Assembly: GCA_045562555.1 (NCBI GenBank)
Contig: JBJKVO010000001.1
Location: 186,001-250,000, forward strand
Length of the DNA: 64,000 nucleotides
Source: UBA2588 sp002339805
GTDB lineage: Bacteria > Chloroflexota > Dehalococcoidia > Lucifugimonadales > UBA3495
Direction: 5' to 3'
The translations under genes and the position numbers were made by a program. Below the pieces are notes generated by a model, which worked only from the letters and a program-made list of their open reading frames with translations, was not told the DNA's origin and searched no databases. How positions within the stretch are numbered: position 1 is the stretch's first letter; every line of letters begins with the position of its first letter. Positions 1 through 8,645 of the stretch are shown one piece after another.

Positions 1-748
1 GATTGAGTCTGGAGGAAAGGTTGTCCAAGAAACCAGAGGCTGGGTTGATGATAAACAGATCACTGCTTCCCAAAGAAGTAAGGAACAAGCACACGATTAT
101 AGGTATTTCCCTGAGCCTGATTTGCCTCCGTTAACTATTTCTGCCCAAATGGTTGATGAGATTAAAGCATTACTCCCTGAATTGCCAAGTCATAGAAAGA
201 AACGATTCATTGATGAACTCGGGCTTACGGAATATGAGGCTACTTTGCTAACTTCGGAGAAATCCACAGCTGATTACTTCGAAGATGTTGTGAGTAAATT
301 AATTAACCAACCAGAAGGCAAGAACCTGATGAAAACTACGAGTAATTTCATATTAGGTGATTTGACTGCTATTATGAAAGATAAAGGCGAGGATTTCTCG
401 AATTGCACATTGCCCACAGATTATCTGGCGGAATTAGTCTTGGCTGTGGGTATTGGTGATATCAGTATTAATATAGCGAAGAATGTGCTGTCAGAATCTT
501 TTAAAACTTTAGATAGTCCATCGGTTATAATAGGACGAAATAATTATACTGTAATTGCTGATAAAGATGTTTTATTCAAAACTGTAGAAAGTGTAATCGA
601 TAGTAACACTAAGGCGGTCGAAGATTATAAATCAGGGAAAGAATCTGCATCGAAATTTTTGGTAGGACAAGTTATGAAAGAAACTAAAGGACAAGCCAAA
701 GCAGATGTTGTGACAAACATAGTTTTGGAAGTTCTGGCAAGGTATTAG
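1..748 (+). CDS. gatB: Aspartyl/glutamyl-tRNA amidotransferase subunit B, C-terminal part (5' end outside window)
   Basis: The reading frame is open from the left edge (frame starting at base 2) and ends with TAG at 746-748, so about 248 C-terminal residues are visible. The first residues (IESGGKVVQETRGWVDD, then HDYRYFPEPDLPP) are the well conserved end of the GatB catalytic domain, and the rest is the helical YqeY-like tail that contacts tRNA. GatB is the kinase/transamidase subunit of GatCAB, which converts Glu-tRNA(Gln) or Asp-tRNA(Asn) to the amidated forms in the cytoplasm. A TTG at 122 is only an internal codon; the true start lies upstream of the window. secG follows after 12 nt, probably in the same transcript. 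I see nothing broken. Confidence 0.95.
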   Translation, partial: IESGGKVVQETRGWVDDKQITASQRSKEQAHDYRYFPEPDLPPLTISAQMVDEIKALLPELPSHRKKRFIDELGLTEYEATLLTSEKSTADYFEDVVSKLINQPEGKNLMKTTSNFILGDLTAIMKDKGEDFSNCTLPTDYLAELVLAVGIGDISINIAKNVLSESFKTLDSPSVIIGRNNYTVIADKDVLFKTVESVIDSNTKAVEDYKSGKESASKFLVGQVMKETKGQAKADVVTNIVLEVLARY

Positions 749-760
749 GAAGGATAATAT

Positions 761-973
761 ATGAATTATTTGAACATAGCTCAGATTTTGATTTCTGTGT
801 TTATCATTTTGATTATTCTGCTTCAGGTTAGGGATTCAGGAGGCGGGATATTTGGAGGCGGACAAGGCACAATACGAACTAGGAGAGGATTAGAAAAAGT
901 TCTTTTCCAGTTTACTATCATTTTGGCAGTGCTGTTTTTAATAATATCTATAGTGAGTGTTAGATTAAGTTAA
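761..973 (+). CDS. secG: Preprotein translocase subunit SecG
   Basis: A 70-residue protein with two hydrophobic segments (about residues 4-22 and 48-68) flanking a glycine-rich loop (GGGIFGGGQG, about 27-37), which is the SecG signature, at normal family length. SecG is the small inner-membrane subunit of the SecYEG channel and assists SecA-driven export. The ATG at 761 follows a GGAAGGA-type ribosome binding site at about 748-754. It lies between gatB and a SAM hydroxide adenosyltransferase with short gaps on both sides. Confidence 0.92.
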   Translation: MNYLNIAQILISVFIILIILLQVRDSGGGIFGGGQGTIRTRRGLEKVLFQFTIILAVLFLIISIVSVRLS

Positions 974-989
974 ATAACAGGAGTCTCTA

Positions 990-1817
990 GTGGCTAACAT
1001 AATATCCTTGATGACCGATTTCGGGCACCAAGACCAATATGTGGGAGTGATGAAGAGCGTAATTATAAATCGCAATCCCGTTGCATCGATTGTGGATATC
1101 ACGCATGAAATTAAGCCACAGAATTTAAATCAAGCAAAATTTCTAACCAAATGTAGTTATGATTATTTCCCTGATATGTCAGTACATCTTATTGTCGTGG
1201 ACCCAGACGTGGGCACAGACCGGGAAATTATAATTTTAGAAACTTCTGAAGCATTTTTCATAGCGCCTGATAATGGAGTGCTTAGTGAGGTAGTTCAGCC
1301 TTATGTTTGCATTGGTGATAAATCCTGTGATTCACTTATTAGACCATCCGGGTCATGTAAATTGTACGCATTGGATCAAGAGCAATATTGGAACCAACCA
1401 TTGAGTAATACTTTTCATGGAAGAGATATTTTTGCTCCCGTTGGGGCATTATTGGCAAGAGGTGAGAATCCTAGTCAATTCGGCAAATTAGTAAGTGCTA
1501 TGACTTATGATCCGATACCTGTTCCAATGGTAGATAAAGATTTTATTGAAGGGGAAATAATTTATGTAGATCATTTTGGGAATTTGATATCAAACATAGA
1601 CTCGAAATATATATGTCGTGGCAAGAGACTGGAAATTAATTTGGGAGGATTAGTGATAACAAATCTCGGCGAAACCTTTAATCAAGAGAAAGCCATAGGT
1701 GATTTTGTTGCATTAATTGGGAGTCACGATCATCTTGAGATTAGCATATACAAGGGTGATGCTGCAAAAACAGCTAATATTGGAGAAGGAACGAAAATAA
1801 CTGTACAATACTCTTAA
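990..1817 (+). CDS. S-adenosyl-L-methionine hydroxide adenosyltransferase (DUF62 family)
   Basis: A 275-residue protein of the DUF62/SAM hydroxide adenosyltransferase family, which cleaves SAM to adenosine and methionine using activated water; fluorinase and chlorinase are relatives. Visible family motifs are LMTDFG near residue 7 (the Asp binds the ribose), VVDPDVG near 69, DNGVLS near 93, FHGRDIFAPVG near 142 and YVDHFGNLI in the C-terminal domain. The start is GTG at 990 with AACAGGAG about 7 nt upstream. I see no halogenase-type feature that would justify calling fluorinase, and the physiological role of the hydrolase is not settled. It follows secG by 16 nt. Confidence 0.88.
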   Translation: MANIISLMTDFGHQDQYVGVMKSVIINRNPVASIVDITHEIKPQNLNQAKFLTKCSYDYFPDMSVHLIVVDPDVGTDREIIILETSEAFFIAPDNGVLSEVVQPYVCIGDKSCDSLIRPSGSCKLYALDQEQYWNQPLSNTFHGRDIFAPVGALLARGENPSQFGKLVSAMTYDPIPVPMVDKDFIEGEIIYVDHFGNLISNIDSKYICRGKRLEINLGGLVITNLGETFNQEKAIGDFVALIGSHDHLEISIYKGDAAKTANIGEGTKITVQYS

Positions 1818-1850
1818 TTCAGAGATTACATAATATTAAGTGGGGATAAT

Positions 1851-2858
1851 ATGGAACTAAATAAGGAAGGCTTATTACATCTATACAGAGTGATGTCTAC
1901 AATCAGGCATTTTGAAGAGAGAGGAATCCCCGAGACAGGGCAGAGAGGCATGTCTGCGTCAGTCCATTCCTCAGTTGGACAGGAGGCAGTTCCCGCAGGA
2001 GTATGTGCTCACTTGTCCAATGAAGATTATATTGGTAGTACGCATAGGGGTCATGGGCATTGTATTGCAAAAGGTGTCGATCCTAAGGCTATGATGGCTG
2101 AGTTGTTTGGTCGTGCGTCTGGTCCGAATAAAGGGAAAGGCGGCTCAATGCATATAGCCGATATGACGAAAGGAATGTTAGGTACTAATGGTGTAGTTGC
2201 GGCGAGTATTCCTTTGGCTGTTGGTGCGGCGCTAACGTCCAAAATTAAGAAACTTAATAGGGTTGCGGTTGCTTTCTTCGGTGATGGGGCAGCTAATCAA
2301 GGGGTCTTACACGAATCGATGAACTTGGCTGCAGTCTGGAATTTGCCAGTCATTTTTTGTTGCGAAAATAACGGATATGCAGAATCAACCCCTTTTGAGT
2401 ATGCATCTTCAGTAGAAGCTTTATCTGATCGAGCAGCTTCGTATGATATGCCGGGATTTAATGTCGATGGCATGGATGTATTTGCAGTTTATGAAGCGGC
2501 TGGTTTAGCAATCGAAAGGGCTAGATCTGGAGATGGTCCTTCTCTATTAGAATGTAAAACTTATAGATATTATGGACATACTGTATTTGATGACCCGTTG
2601 ACTTATAGAACAAAAGAAGAAGAAGATTATTATAAGACGAGAGATCCTTTGAAGTTATTTAGAGATAAAGTTCTACCGGATGGTCAAATATCTGAAAGTG
2701 AACTAGATAGAATTGATTCAGACTGTTTAAAACTTATGGAAGAAGCCGTCCAATTTGCAGACAGTAGCCCAATGCCCGAAGTTTCAGACTTATATGTGGA
2801 TGTTTATAGTGATTATCCTCTTTCAATGATGAAACGTGGGACCAATATGTCAATCTGA
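1851..2858 (+). CDS. pdhA: Pyruvate (or acetoin) dehydrogenase E1 component, alpha subunit
   Basis: A 335-residue thiamine-diphosphate enzyme subunit. The ThDP/Mg motif GDGAANQG is at residues 144-151 with the distal NN at about 172-174, and the active-site STHRGHGH segment is near 63-70. The length fits the alpha2beta2 E1 class. With the beta subunit 21 nt downstream it decarboxylates a 2-oxo acid and passes the acyl group to a lipoyl E2. The sequence resembles pyruvate/acetoin enzymes more than branched-chain ones, but substrate cannot be fixed by eye. No E2 or E3 gene lies in the window, so they must be elsewhere. ATG start; the ribosome binding site is GTGGGGAT-like. Confidence 0.88.
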   Translation: MELNKEGLLHLYRVMSTIRHFEERGIPETGQRGMSASVHSSVGQEAVPAGVCAHLSNEDYIGSTHRGHGHCIAKGVDPKAMMAELFGRASGPNKGKGGSMHIADMTKGMLGTNGVVAASIPLAVGAALTSKIKKLNRVAVAFFGDGAANQGVLHESMNLAAVWNLPVIFCCENNGYAESTPFEYASSVEALSDRAASYDMPGFNVDGMDVFAVYEAAGLAIERARSGDGPSLLECKTYRYYGHTVFDDPLTYRTKEEEDYYKTRDPLKLFRDKVLPDGQISESELDRIDSDCLKLMEEAVQFADSSPMPEVSDLYVDVYSDYPLSMMKRGTNMSI

Positions 2859-2879
2859 ACAATATTTAAGGAGTGAGTC

Positions 2880-3923
2880 ATGGTGGAAATGATACCTGCC
2901 GCTGGCAGAGAATTGTTATATAGAGAAGCTATTAATGAAGCATTGAAACAGGAAATGAGGTTAGATGAGAACGTCATCATAATGGGCGAAGAAATAGCAG
3001 GAGGTGCAGGTAGGGAGCACTTAGGAATACAGGATGCTTGGGGTGGGCCTTTTAGGACTACTGTAGGGCTGATCCAAGAGTTCGGGAAAGAGAGGGTGTT
3101 AGATACTCCTTTATCAGAAGCCGGATTTATGGGAGCTGCTATTGGAGCTTCATCCACTGGTTTAAGAGTTATAGCAGAATTGATGTTTGTTGATTTTATG
3201 GGCGTGTGTTGGGATCAACTGATAAATAATGCTGCCAAAATGAGGTATATGTTTGGAGGTCAGGTAGAAGTTCCTTTCACAATGCTGACTCGTATAGGAG
3301 CAGGATTTGGAAGCGCTGCTCAACACTCTGAATCATTTTATTCCTTATTCAGTCACATGCCAGGTTTAAAAGGAGTAGTACCATCAGATGCATACACTGC
3401 CAAAGGGTTACTTACCGCTGCAATTAGGGATAATGATCCGGTTATATATTTTGAACATAAAGGGTTATACACTCAGCCATCTATTGTGCCAGAAGAGTCT
3501 TATACATTACCTCTAGGAAAAGCCAGAACTCTTAAGTCAGGTACCGGAATAACTCTGGTGGGTATATCTAAAATGACTTGGATATGTATGGACGCTGCTG
3601 CTGAACTAAATAAATTAGGAATAGACGCCGAAGTGATTGATTTATTAAGTGTGTCACCTATTGATTATGACCACATAATAGAATCTGTTAGGAAGACACA
3701 CGCTTTAGTTGTCGTAGACGAAGATACGCCTGTATGTAGTATAGCTTCAGATATATGTGCAAGAGTTGCGGAAGAAGCATTTGATTATTTGGATGCTCCT
3801 CCAACCAAGGTAACAGCACCCCATACTCCTGTGCCCTATAGCAGAGTATTGGAAGATCAATATGTTCCTAATGTTCCTAGAGTTGTTACAACCGTAAAAT
3901 CATTATATGAAGGGTATAGATAA
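2880..3923 (+). CDS. pdhB: Pyruvate (or acetoin) dehydrogenase E1 component, beta subunit
   Basis: A 347-residue transketolase-like beta subunit. It starts REAINEALKQEM, has MGEEIAGGAG near residue 36 and LSEAGFMGAAIG near 80, and ends with the transketolase C-terminal domain (VVVDEDTP, VPYSRVLED). It pairs with the alpha subunit just upstream to form the E1 heterotetramer. ATG at 2880 is preceded by AAGGAG at 2868-2873. Length and domain order are normal for the family. The alpha-beta gene pair sits in one transcription unit with the NHL protein 20 nt downstream. Confidence 0.88.
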   Translation: MVEMIPAAGRELLYREAINEALKQEMRLDENVIIMGEEIAGGAGREHLGIQDAWGGPFRTTVGLIQEFGKERVLDTPLSEAGFMGAAIGASSTGLRVIAELMFVDFMGVCWDQLINNAAKMRYMFGGQVEVPFTMLTRIGAGFGSAAQHSESFYSLFSHMPGLKGVVPSDAYTAKGLLTAAIRDNDPVIYFEHKGLYTQPSIVPEESYTLPLGKARTLKSGTGITLVGISKMTWICMDAAAELNKLGIDAEVIDLLSVSPIDYDHIIESVRKTHALVVVDEDTPVCSIASDICARVAEEAFDYLDAPPTKVTAPHTPVPYSRVLEDQYVPNVPRVVTTVKSLYEGYR

Positions 3924-3943
3924 AGATAATAAGGAGATAAACA

Positions 3944-4828
3944 ATGGCTAATGAATTAGTTGGACAAGGTGACTACAAATTTGAGTATTACCCAGACTGG
4001 GCTGTTTTACCAAACAATGAGAAATTGGGTACAGTGAGTGCTGTAGCAACAGATTCAAATAATAATGTTTATGTCTTCCAGAGAAAAGATCCTCCTGTTC
4101 TAGTTTTTGACGAAACAGGAACTTTTTTGAACTCTTGGGGCAATGGTGTTTTTGTGAGTCCTCATGGTTTGTACATTGAGAATGATATTGTATACATTAC
4201 TGATAGAGAAGGTCAGGTAGCTTTGAGATTCACTTTGGATGGTAAACCTTTACAGATAATAGGTGAACATGGTGTGGCATCAGATACAGGTTGTGAAATT
4301 CCTGGTGAGCTTTTGAGCAAAGCTGCAGAGCCATTTAATTTGCCTACAGAAATGGTTCCACATCCTAATGGCGATTATTATATTTCTGACGGATATGGTA
4401 ATGCTAGGATACACCGGTTTACTTCGAATGGTGAATTAGTTAAATCATGGGGCAAGCCTGGCAAAGTTGAACCGTTTGAATTTCATTTGCCACACAGTTT
4501 GATTGTTGGACAGGATGGCAATATTTATCTATGTGATAGAGAAAACAGCAGGATACAAATTTTTTCACCTGAAGGTGATCACCTAGGTATGTGGACAGAC
4601 ATGCAGAGGCCATTGGATATTTCCTGTGACTCGGATGGGTTATTTTATATTAGTGAAAGGCCAGAAGATGATAAACCACCACAATTTAGTATCTTGTCTA
4701 AAACTGGAGAAGTTTTATCACGATGGTCATGCCGGTCAGCGCACGGTTCGTGGGTTGATAGTAAAGGTGATATCTATTTAGGACTAACAGCAGAAAAATC
4801 AGTGGATAAATACGTTAGAGTCAAATAA
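3944..4828 (+). CDS. NHL-repeat six-bladed beta-propeller protein
   Basis: A 294-residue protein built of repeated blades of the NHL type. Units such as GNIYLCDRENSRIQIF (about residues 183-198) and IVYITDREGQVALRF (about 80-94) recur along the chain. It resembles the propeller fold of peptidyl-alpha-hydroxyglycine alpha-amidating lyases and of many uncharacterised bacterial NHL proteins. There is no signal peptide, so it is probably cytoplasmic, unlike secreted relatives. Enzymatic activity is not evident. It sits between the E1 subunits and an LLM oxidoreductase with AAGGAG before its ATG. Function unknown. Confidence 0.75.
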   Translation: MANELVGQGDYKFEYYPDWAVLPNNEKLGTVSAVATDSNNNVYVFQRKDPPVLVFDETGTFLNSWGNGVFVSPHGLYIENDIVYITDREGQVALRFTLDGKPLQIIGEHGVASDTGCEIPGELLSKAAEPFNLPTEMVPHPNGDYYISDGYGNARIHRFTSNGELVKSWGKPGKVEPFEFHLPHSLIVGQDGNIYLCDRENSRIQIFSPEGDHLGMWTDMQRPLDISCDSDGLFYISERPEDDKPPQFSILSKTGEVLSRWSCRSAHGSWVDSKGDIYLGLTAEKSVDKYVRVK

Positions 4829-4851
4829 ATTAACTATTTAGTGGAGGATTT

Positions 4852-5976
4852 ATGGATATAGGGCTTTTTTATCAAATACAGGTTCCCAAGCCATGGAATG
4901 CTGGGAGTGAATCTGAAAAATATAATCAGATGCTAGAACAAGTTTCCTATGCTGATGAAATAGGGATGAGTACAGTATGGTTCGTGGAACACCATTTTAG
5001 ATCTGAATGGTCTCACGCAAGCGCTCCAGACTTGGCGTTGGCAGCTATAAGCCAACGAACCAAAAACATCAGATTAGGCATAGCAGCTGTATTGCCACCA
5101 TTGCATCATCCTCTTCACACAGCAGTACGTATGTCTACTTTAGACATATTAAGTAACGGTCGGGTTGATGTGGGAATAGGTCGGTCGGGATATCCTTATC
5201 AAATGATACCGTTTGCTAGGGATTTGAAAGATGCCACAAGCATCGTTGAAGAAAGCTTAGAAATACTTCCTAAAGCCTGGACAGATGAAATTTTTTCCTA
5301 TCAAGGTGAGTATTTTAATATTGGAGAACGAGAAGTGGTTCCTAAGCCAATTCAAAATCCTCATCCTCCTATATGGCAGGCTTGTTCTCAAGAATACACA
5401 TTTGAAAAAGCTGGTAAACAAGGATTGGGCTGTTTAACCCAAACTAGTATTGGCATAGAAAGAACACAAAAATTGATAGAAATTTATAGAAATTCCATTG
5501 CATCACCCAGTCCTGTTGGCAAAGTAGTAACCAACAAAATATCTGGTAGCACAGTAGCATACTGTTCTGAAAATAGAGATAAGGCAAGGCAAAGAAGTGC
5601 TGAACTAATAGATTGGTATAGGTACCAGCAAAAAGTAAGGGACTCTAAAGTTTGGGAAGGATACGCTCCTGAAGATGTACCGGATGATTATAAATGGCAT
5701 TACGACAGGGCTACTAAGATAGATACTGCTAGAAAAGACGAAGTTACTTCAATGGATCTGTTGGATGAAGGAGATAGATTCTGCATGGGGGACCCGGATG
5801 ACTGTATACGTTATTTAGAAAAATACGAAGATTTGGGGATAGATGAGATAATGCCATTATTTCAGGTAGGACCAGTAACTCATGAGGAAGTGATGGAAAC
5901 TCTTAGGTTGTTTGACAAGTATGTAATCCCTTATTTTAAACAAAAATCTGGATCTAGGACTATAGCTGCAGACTAA
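4852..5976 (+). CDS. LLM-class (luciferase-like) flavin-dependent oxidoreductase
   Basis: A 374-residue bacterial-luciferase-fold TIM-barrel protein. Recognisable segments are VWFVEHHF near residue 42, LGIAAVLPPLHHPLHTA near 78, LDILSNGRVDVGIGRSGY near 99 and the late DDCIRYLEKYEDLGIDEIM. Family members use reduced flavin and oxygen for mono-oxygenation or Baeyer-Villiger reactions; no substrate can be assigned. Expanded families of such enzymes are described in SAR202 genomes, where roles in recalcitrant organic matter oxidation are proposed. ATG at 4852 has GGAGG at 4842-4846. The gene ends 10 nt before a convergent alpha/beta hydrolase. Confidence 0.85.
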   Translation: MDIGLFYQIQVPKPWNAGSESEKYNQMLEQVSYADEIGMSTVWFVEHHFRSEWSHASAPDLALAAISQRTKNIRLGIAAVLPPLHHPLHTAVRMSTLDILSNGRVDVGIGRSGYPYQMIPFARDLKDATSIVEESLEILPKAWTDEIFSYQGEYFNIGEREVVPKPIQNPHPPIWQACSQEYTFEKAGKQGLGCLTQTSIGIERTQKLIEIYRNSIASPSPVGKVVTNKISGSTVAYCSENRDKARQRSAELIDWYRYQQKVRDSKVWEGYAPEDVPDDYKWHYDRATKIDTARKDEVTSMDLLDEGDRFCMGDPDDCIRYLEKYEDLGIDEIMPLFQVGPVTHEEVMETLRLFDKYVIPYFKQKSGSRTIAAD

Positions 5977-5986
5977 TCCCCGTCAG

Positions 5987-6778
5987 CTAGGATAAAAAGT
6001 TTATTAGTGTGTTCGTGAACAAGGAAGGAGATTCTACCTGAGGAACATGAGCCACGCTTTCTAATATCATAGTAGATGACCGTAAGATGTTGTTTTCTAA
6101 GACTGGAGCGCCTGATTTAAGGCGATCTTTTGCTCCGTAAAGAACGAGAGTTTTACTGGCTTTTATTAATGGAAGCCTTGCTAAAAGATCATAATTATTA
6201 AGACTGTTAGAAAGATGTTGTACCCATGTTCCTGCCTGATTACGAGAATAGTTGACTAGTTCTAACAATTCTTGTGTAGGGTTTGCGAATGTAGTTCGTT
6301 CCTTCAAGTCTTCTAATGTTCTGGTTAATGGCAATCCGTTTTCGTCAAAGTCTTTTTTAGATGCTTCAATTCGACTTGATGCTTCATTGGGATTGTACAC
6401 TGGGCAGCCTATTAGAACTAGTTTGTCAATTCGATCAGGGTATCTAGCTGCCATATCAATCGCTAGGCAAGCCCCGACTGAATTACCAACATAATGGGCT
6501 CGGTGGATATTCAATATTTGGCAAGCGTCATCCAGAGCTTCAGCATAATCGGGTATAGAAAAATTGATATTAGGCTTGTCGGATTTACCGTGTCCGAGCA
6601 TGTCGAAAGCATATGTTGTATAAGAATTACTAACTTCCTCTACAATATTTTCCCAAACCCAAGTAGACATGCCCAAGGGATGGAGAAGTACAACAGGGAA
6701 TCCGGATCCTGATTTTTCGAAATACATATTTCCGTTTCGGGTTTCAACGAAGTCGGTTAGGTTTCTTTTGACAAACAT
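5987..6778 (-). CDS. Alpha/beta hydrolase
   Basis: A 263-residue alpha/beta-hydrolase. The oxyanion motif HPLG is at 33-36, the nucleophile elbow GNSVG has its Ser near residue 100, the acid is in GAKDRL (about 218-223) and the catalytic His in VAHVPQ (about 245). The family covers esterases, lactonases, meta-cleavage hydrolases and haloalkane dehalogenases, and the substrate is unknown. It is transcribed on the minus strand, downstream of rpiB by 26 nt and convergent with the LLM gene. ATG start. Confidence 0.82.
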   Translation of the reverse strand: MFVKRNLTDFVETRNGNMYFEKSGSGFPVVLLHPLGMSTWVWENIVEEVSNSYTTYAFDMLGHGKSDKPNINFSIPDYAEALDDACQILNIHRAHYVGNSVGACLAIDMAARYPDRIDKLVLIGCPVYNPNEASSRIEASKKDFDENGLPLTRTLEDLKERTTFANPTQELLELVNYSRNQAGTWVQHLSNSLNNYDLLARLPLIKASKTLVLYGAKDRLKSGAPVLENNILRSSTMILESVAHVPQVESPSLFTNTLINFLS

Positions 6779-6804
6779 GATATCTCCGATATTATTGATG
6801 ATTT

Positions 6805-7263
6805 TTAGGAGTTTTGTGCTTCTATACTCAGTACTTTATTTAGTCTTCTAACGAATCTTTCTTCGTGATCAGAGAAGGAGGCATTTATAAATAATTCTAA
6901 TATGTCATGTATTATTTGTTCGCCAATGATTTTAGATCCTATGCAAATAACGTTCATATCGTCATGTTCAACACCTTGCTTAGCGCTGTATGTGTCATGA
7001 CATATAGCAGCTCGGATTCCTCTTACTTTGTTTGCTGCTATACTTGCTCCTACTCCGCTGCCGCATATGATTATTCCCTTGTCTGCTGTGCCAGAGGAAA
7101 TTTCCATTGCGACATTATTGGCAAAGTCAGGATAATCATCTTCACTATCATGCTCATAAGCACCGGCATCAATTACTTGATGACCCTGAGATTCCAGCCA
7201 CGGAATCAAGGTGTTGTTTTTGAGTTCAAATCCGTTATGGTCAGCACCAATCGCAATTTTCAT
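6805..7263 (-). CDS. rpiB: Ribose-5-phosphate isomerase B (RpiB/LacAB family)
   Basis: A 152-residue protein with GADHNGFELKN at the N-terminus (substrate binding), the catalytic Cys in IICGSGVGASIAANK (about residues 65-79) and RAAICHD (about 84-90). It interconverts ribose 5-phosphate and ribulose 5-phosphate in the pentose phosphate pathway. Length is normal. The ATG at 7263 is preceded on the minus strand by AGGAC. It is divergent from a HAD hydrolase across 108 nt that contain an inverted repeat. Confidence 0.93.
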   Translation of the reverse strand: MKIAIGADHNGFELKNNTLIPWLESQGHQVIDAGAYEHDSEDDYPDFANNVAMEISSGTADKGIIICGSGVGASIAANKVRGIRAAICHDTYSAKQGVEHDDMNVICIGSKIIGEQIIHDILELFINASFSDHEERFVRRLNKVLSIEAQNS

Positions 7264-7291
7264 AAAAAGTCCTATTAAAAGATTATAGTCC

Positions 7292-7313
7292 TAGGATACA
7301 GAATCATATCCTA
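7292..7313. repeat. Inverted repeat TAGGATA-N8-TATCCTA in a divergent intergenic region
   Basis: Seven-base perfect arms at 7292-7298 and 7307-7313, between the divergent rpiB and HAD genes. It could be an operator for either promoter. There is no T-run, so it does not look like an intrinsic terminator. Confidence 0.35.
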
Positions 7314-7336
7314 ATATTTCAATGCATCGTATTGGA

Positions 7337-7365
7337 TTGACACAAATACTTGGATAATATATATA
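7337..7365 (+). promoter_or_regulatory. Putative sigma-70 promoter of HAD gene
   Basis: TTGACA at 7337-7342 and TATATA at 7360-7365, spacer 17 nt. The predicted start site falls on or next to the ATG at 7372 and no Shine-Dalgarno is visible, so the mRNA may be leaderless. Confidence 0.4.
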
Positions 7366-7371
7366 TCATTT

Positions 7372-8076
7372 ATGACAACAAAGGTAATATTTTTTGATTT
7401 TTATAATACATTAGTTAAATTTTGGCCACCTTTAGAATGTATTCAAAAGGAAGCATGTTCAAAATTTGGATTTGATGTTGAAGAAGAAAAACTAGCACTT
7501 GGTTATAAGTATGGTGATGTTTATTTCAACGAAGAGAACGATAGGTCTCCATTAGGATTGAGAGATCACTCTGACCGTAACAATTTTTTCATCGAATATG
7601 AACGTATAATATTGGACCACGCAGGGCTGAATGTTTCATTGGATTTGGCCTCTAAAATTTGGCAGCAAGCTATAAAAATCCCTAAAGAATTCGTATTGTT
7701 CTCAGATACTATAAATTGTCTTAAATTCTTGAAAACTGAGGGTATGGATATAGGAATAATCACTAATTTAAGGCAAGATATGTCGTCCTTAATTAGAAAA
7801 CTTAATTTATCAGAATATATTGATTTTTGTATAAATTCTGAAGAAGTTGGGTTTGAGAAGCCGGACCCCAGGATTTTTGAATGGGCTTTGAAGGAATATG
7901 GTGCCAAGGCATCTGATTGCGTACACGTTGGAGACCAATATTTTTCTGATGTTCAAGGAGCATTGAGAGCTGGAATCAAACCAGTTTTGTTAGATAGAGA
8001 ATGTTGGTATCAAGAAATGGAAGATTGCGCTGTTATACAGTCTTTGTCTGAGATGCGGAATATTCTCGAGTTGTGA
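7372..8076 (+). CDS. HAD-superfamily hydrolase (haloacid dehalogenase-like, subfamily IA)
   Basis: A 234-residue HAD-fold protein. Motif I is FFDFYNTLV (nucleophile Asp near residue 9, with Tyr rather than Asp at +2), motif II is IITN near 124, the Lys is in GFEKPDP near 163 and motif IV is HVGDQYFSDVQGA near 184. Tyr at +2 is more common in the 2-haloacid dehalogenase and related branches than in classic phosphatases, but the substrate cannot be assigned. It is divergent from rpiB and followed 95 nt later by nuoE. No ribosome binding site is seen before the ATG. Confidence 0.75.
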   Translation: MTTKVIFFDFYNTLVKFWPPLECIQKEACSKFGFDVEEEKLALGYKYGDVYFNEENDRSPLGLRDHSDRNNFFIEYERIILDHAGLNVSLDLASKIWQQAIKIPKEFVLFSDTINCLKFLKTEGMDIGIITNLRQDMSSLIRKLNLSEYIDFCINSEEVGFEKPDPRIFEWALKEYGAKASDCVHVGDQYFSDVQGALRAGIKPVLLDRECWYQEMEDCAVIQSLSEMRNILEL

Positions 8077-8123
8077 TATGTGAGACAGTTGGTTCGAGTC
8101 ATAGTTTGGTTGAATGGCAAACG

Positions 8124-8151
8124 AAGCGTGTGTTAGTATTGGTACACGCTT
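8124..8151 (+). repeat. Perfect 8-bp inverted repeat upstream of nuoE
   Basis: AAGCGTGT (8124-8131) and ACACGCTT (8144-8151) with a 12-nt spacer, lying 20 nt before the nuoE ATG. It is a candidate operator or leader hairpin for the nuoEFG operon, or a weak terminator for the HAD gene. No U-tract follows. Confidence 0.4.
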
Positions 8152-8171
8152 GAATTAGAAGAGGGAACTCG

Positions 8172-8633
8172 ATGGATGTGCTAACGACGGCTATTGTAGA
8201 AGCCGTTCGTAATCAGGAACAACCCACAAAAACTGTACTGTCGTCTTTACTGGCTATACAGGATGCTATGGGATACATTCCAAAACAATCAATGGAAGTG
8301 GTTGCCTCTGAAGTTCCTAACACCACTGTAAATGACGTGTGGGCTGTCGCTTCTTTTTATCCCAACTTTAAGTTTGAGCCAAGGTCTCAATGTACTGTCG
8401 AGATTTGCTGGGGCCCTACTTGCCACATAGCAGGTGCTATGGCAATCTTCGGTGAAGCACTGAACGTACTCGAATTGGAAACAGAGGGTAAAACATCTGA
8501 CGGATCGGTTGAATTGGACTTCAATACTTGTTTGGGAGCATGTGCTCAAGCCCCAGTGATATCGGTTAATCACCACTTGATCGGACGTGTCACAAAGAAC
8601 ACTTTGAAAGATATTATAGAGAAATCCAAATAA
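8172..8633 (+). CDS. nuoE: NADH-quinone oxidoreductase subunit E (24 kDa-like)
   Basis: A 153-residue thioredoxin-like [2Fe-2S] subunit. The N-terminal helices are followed by cluster ligands in CTVEICWGPTCH and, about 40 residues later, CLGACAQAPV. It is the 24 kDa subunit of the NADH dehydrogenase module (or of related NAD-linked hydrogenase/formate dehydrogenase modules), passing electrons near FMN. Gene order nuoE-nuoF-nuoG with 12-nt gaps indicates an operon. GAGGGAA precedes the ATG at 8172. Confidence 0.9.
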   Translation: MDVLTTAIVEAVRNQEQPTKTVLSSLLAIQDAMGYIPKQSMEVVASEVPNTTVNDVWAVASFYPNFKFEPRSQCTVEICWGPTCHIAGAMAIFGEALNVLELETEGKTSDGSVELDFNTCLGACAQAPVISVNHHLIGRVTKNTLKDIIEKSK

Positions 8634-8645
8634 GATGGAACGGTA

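Noticed and set aside
8074..8136. Possible read-through of the HAD gene's TGA into 19 more codons
   Set aside because: The HAD protein is already full length with a normal C-terminus, and the extension has no family match.
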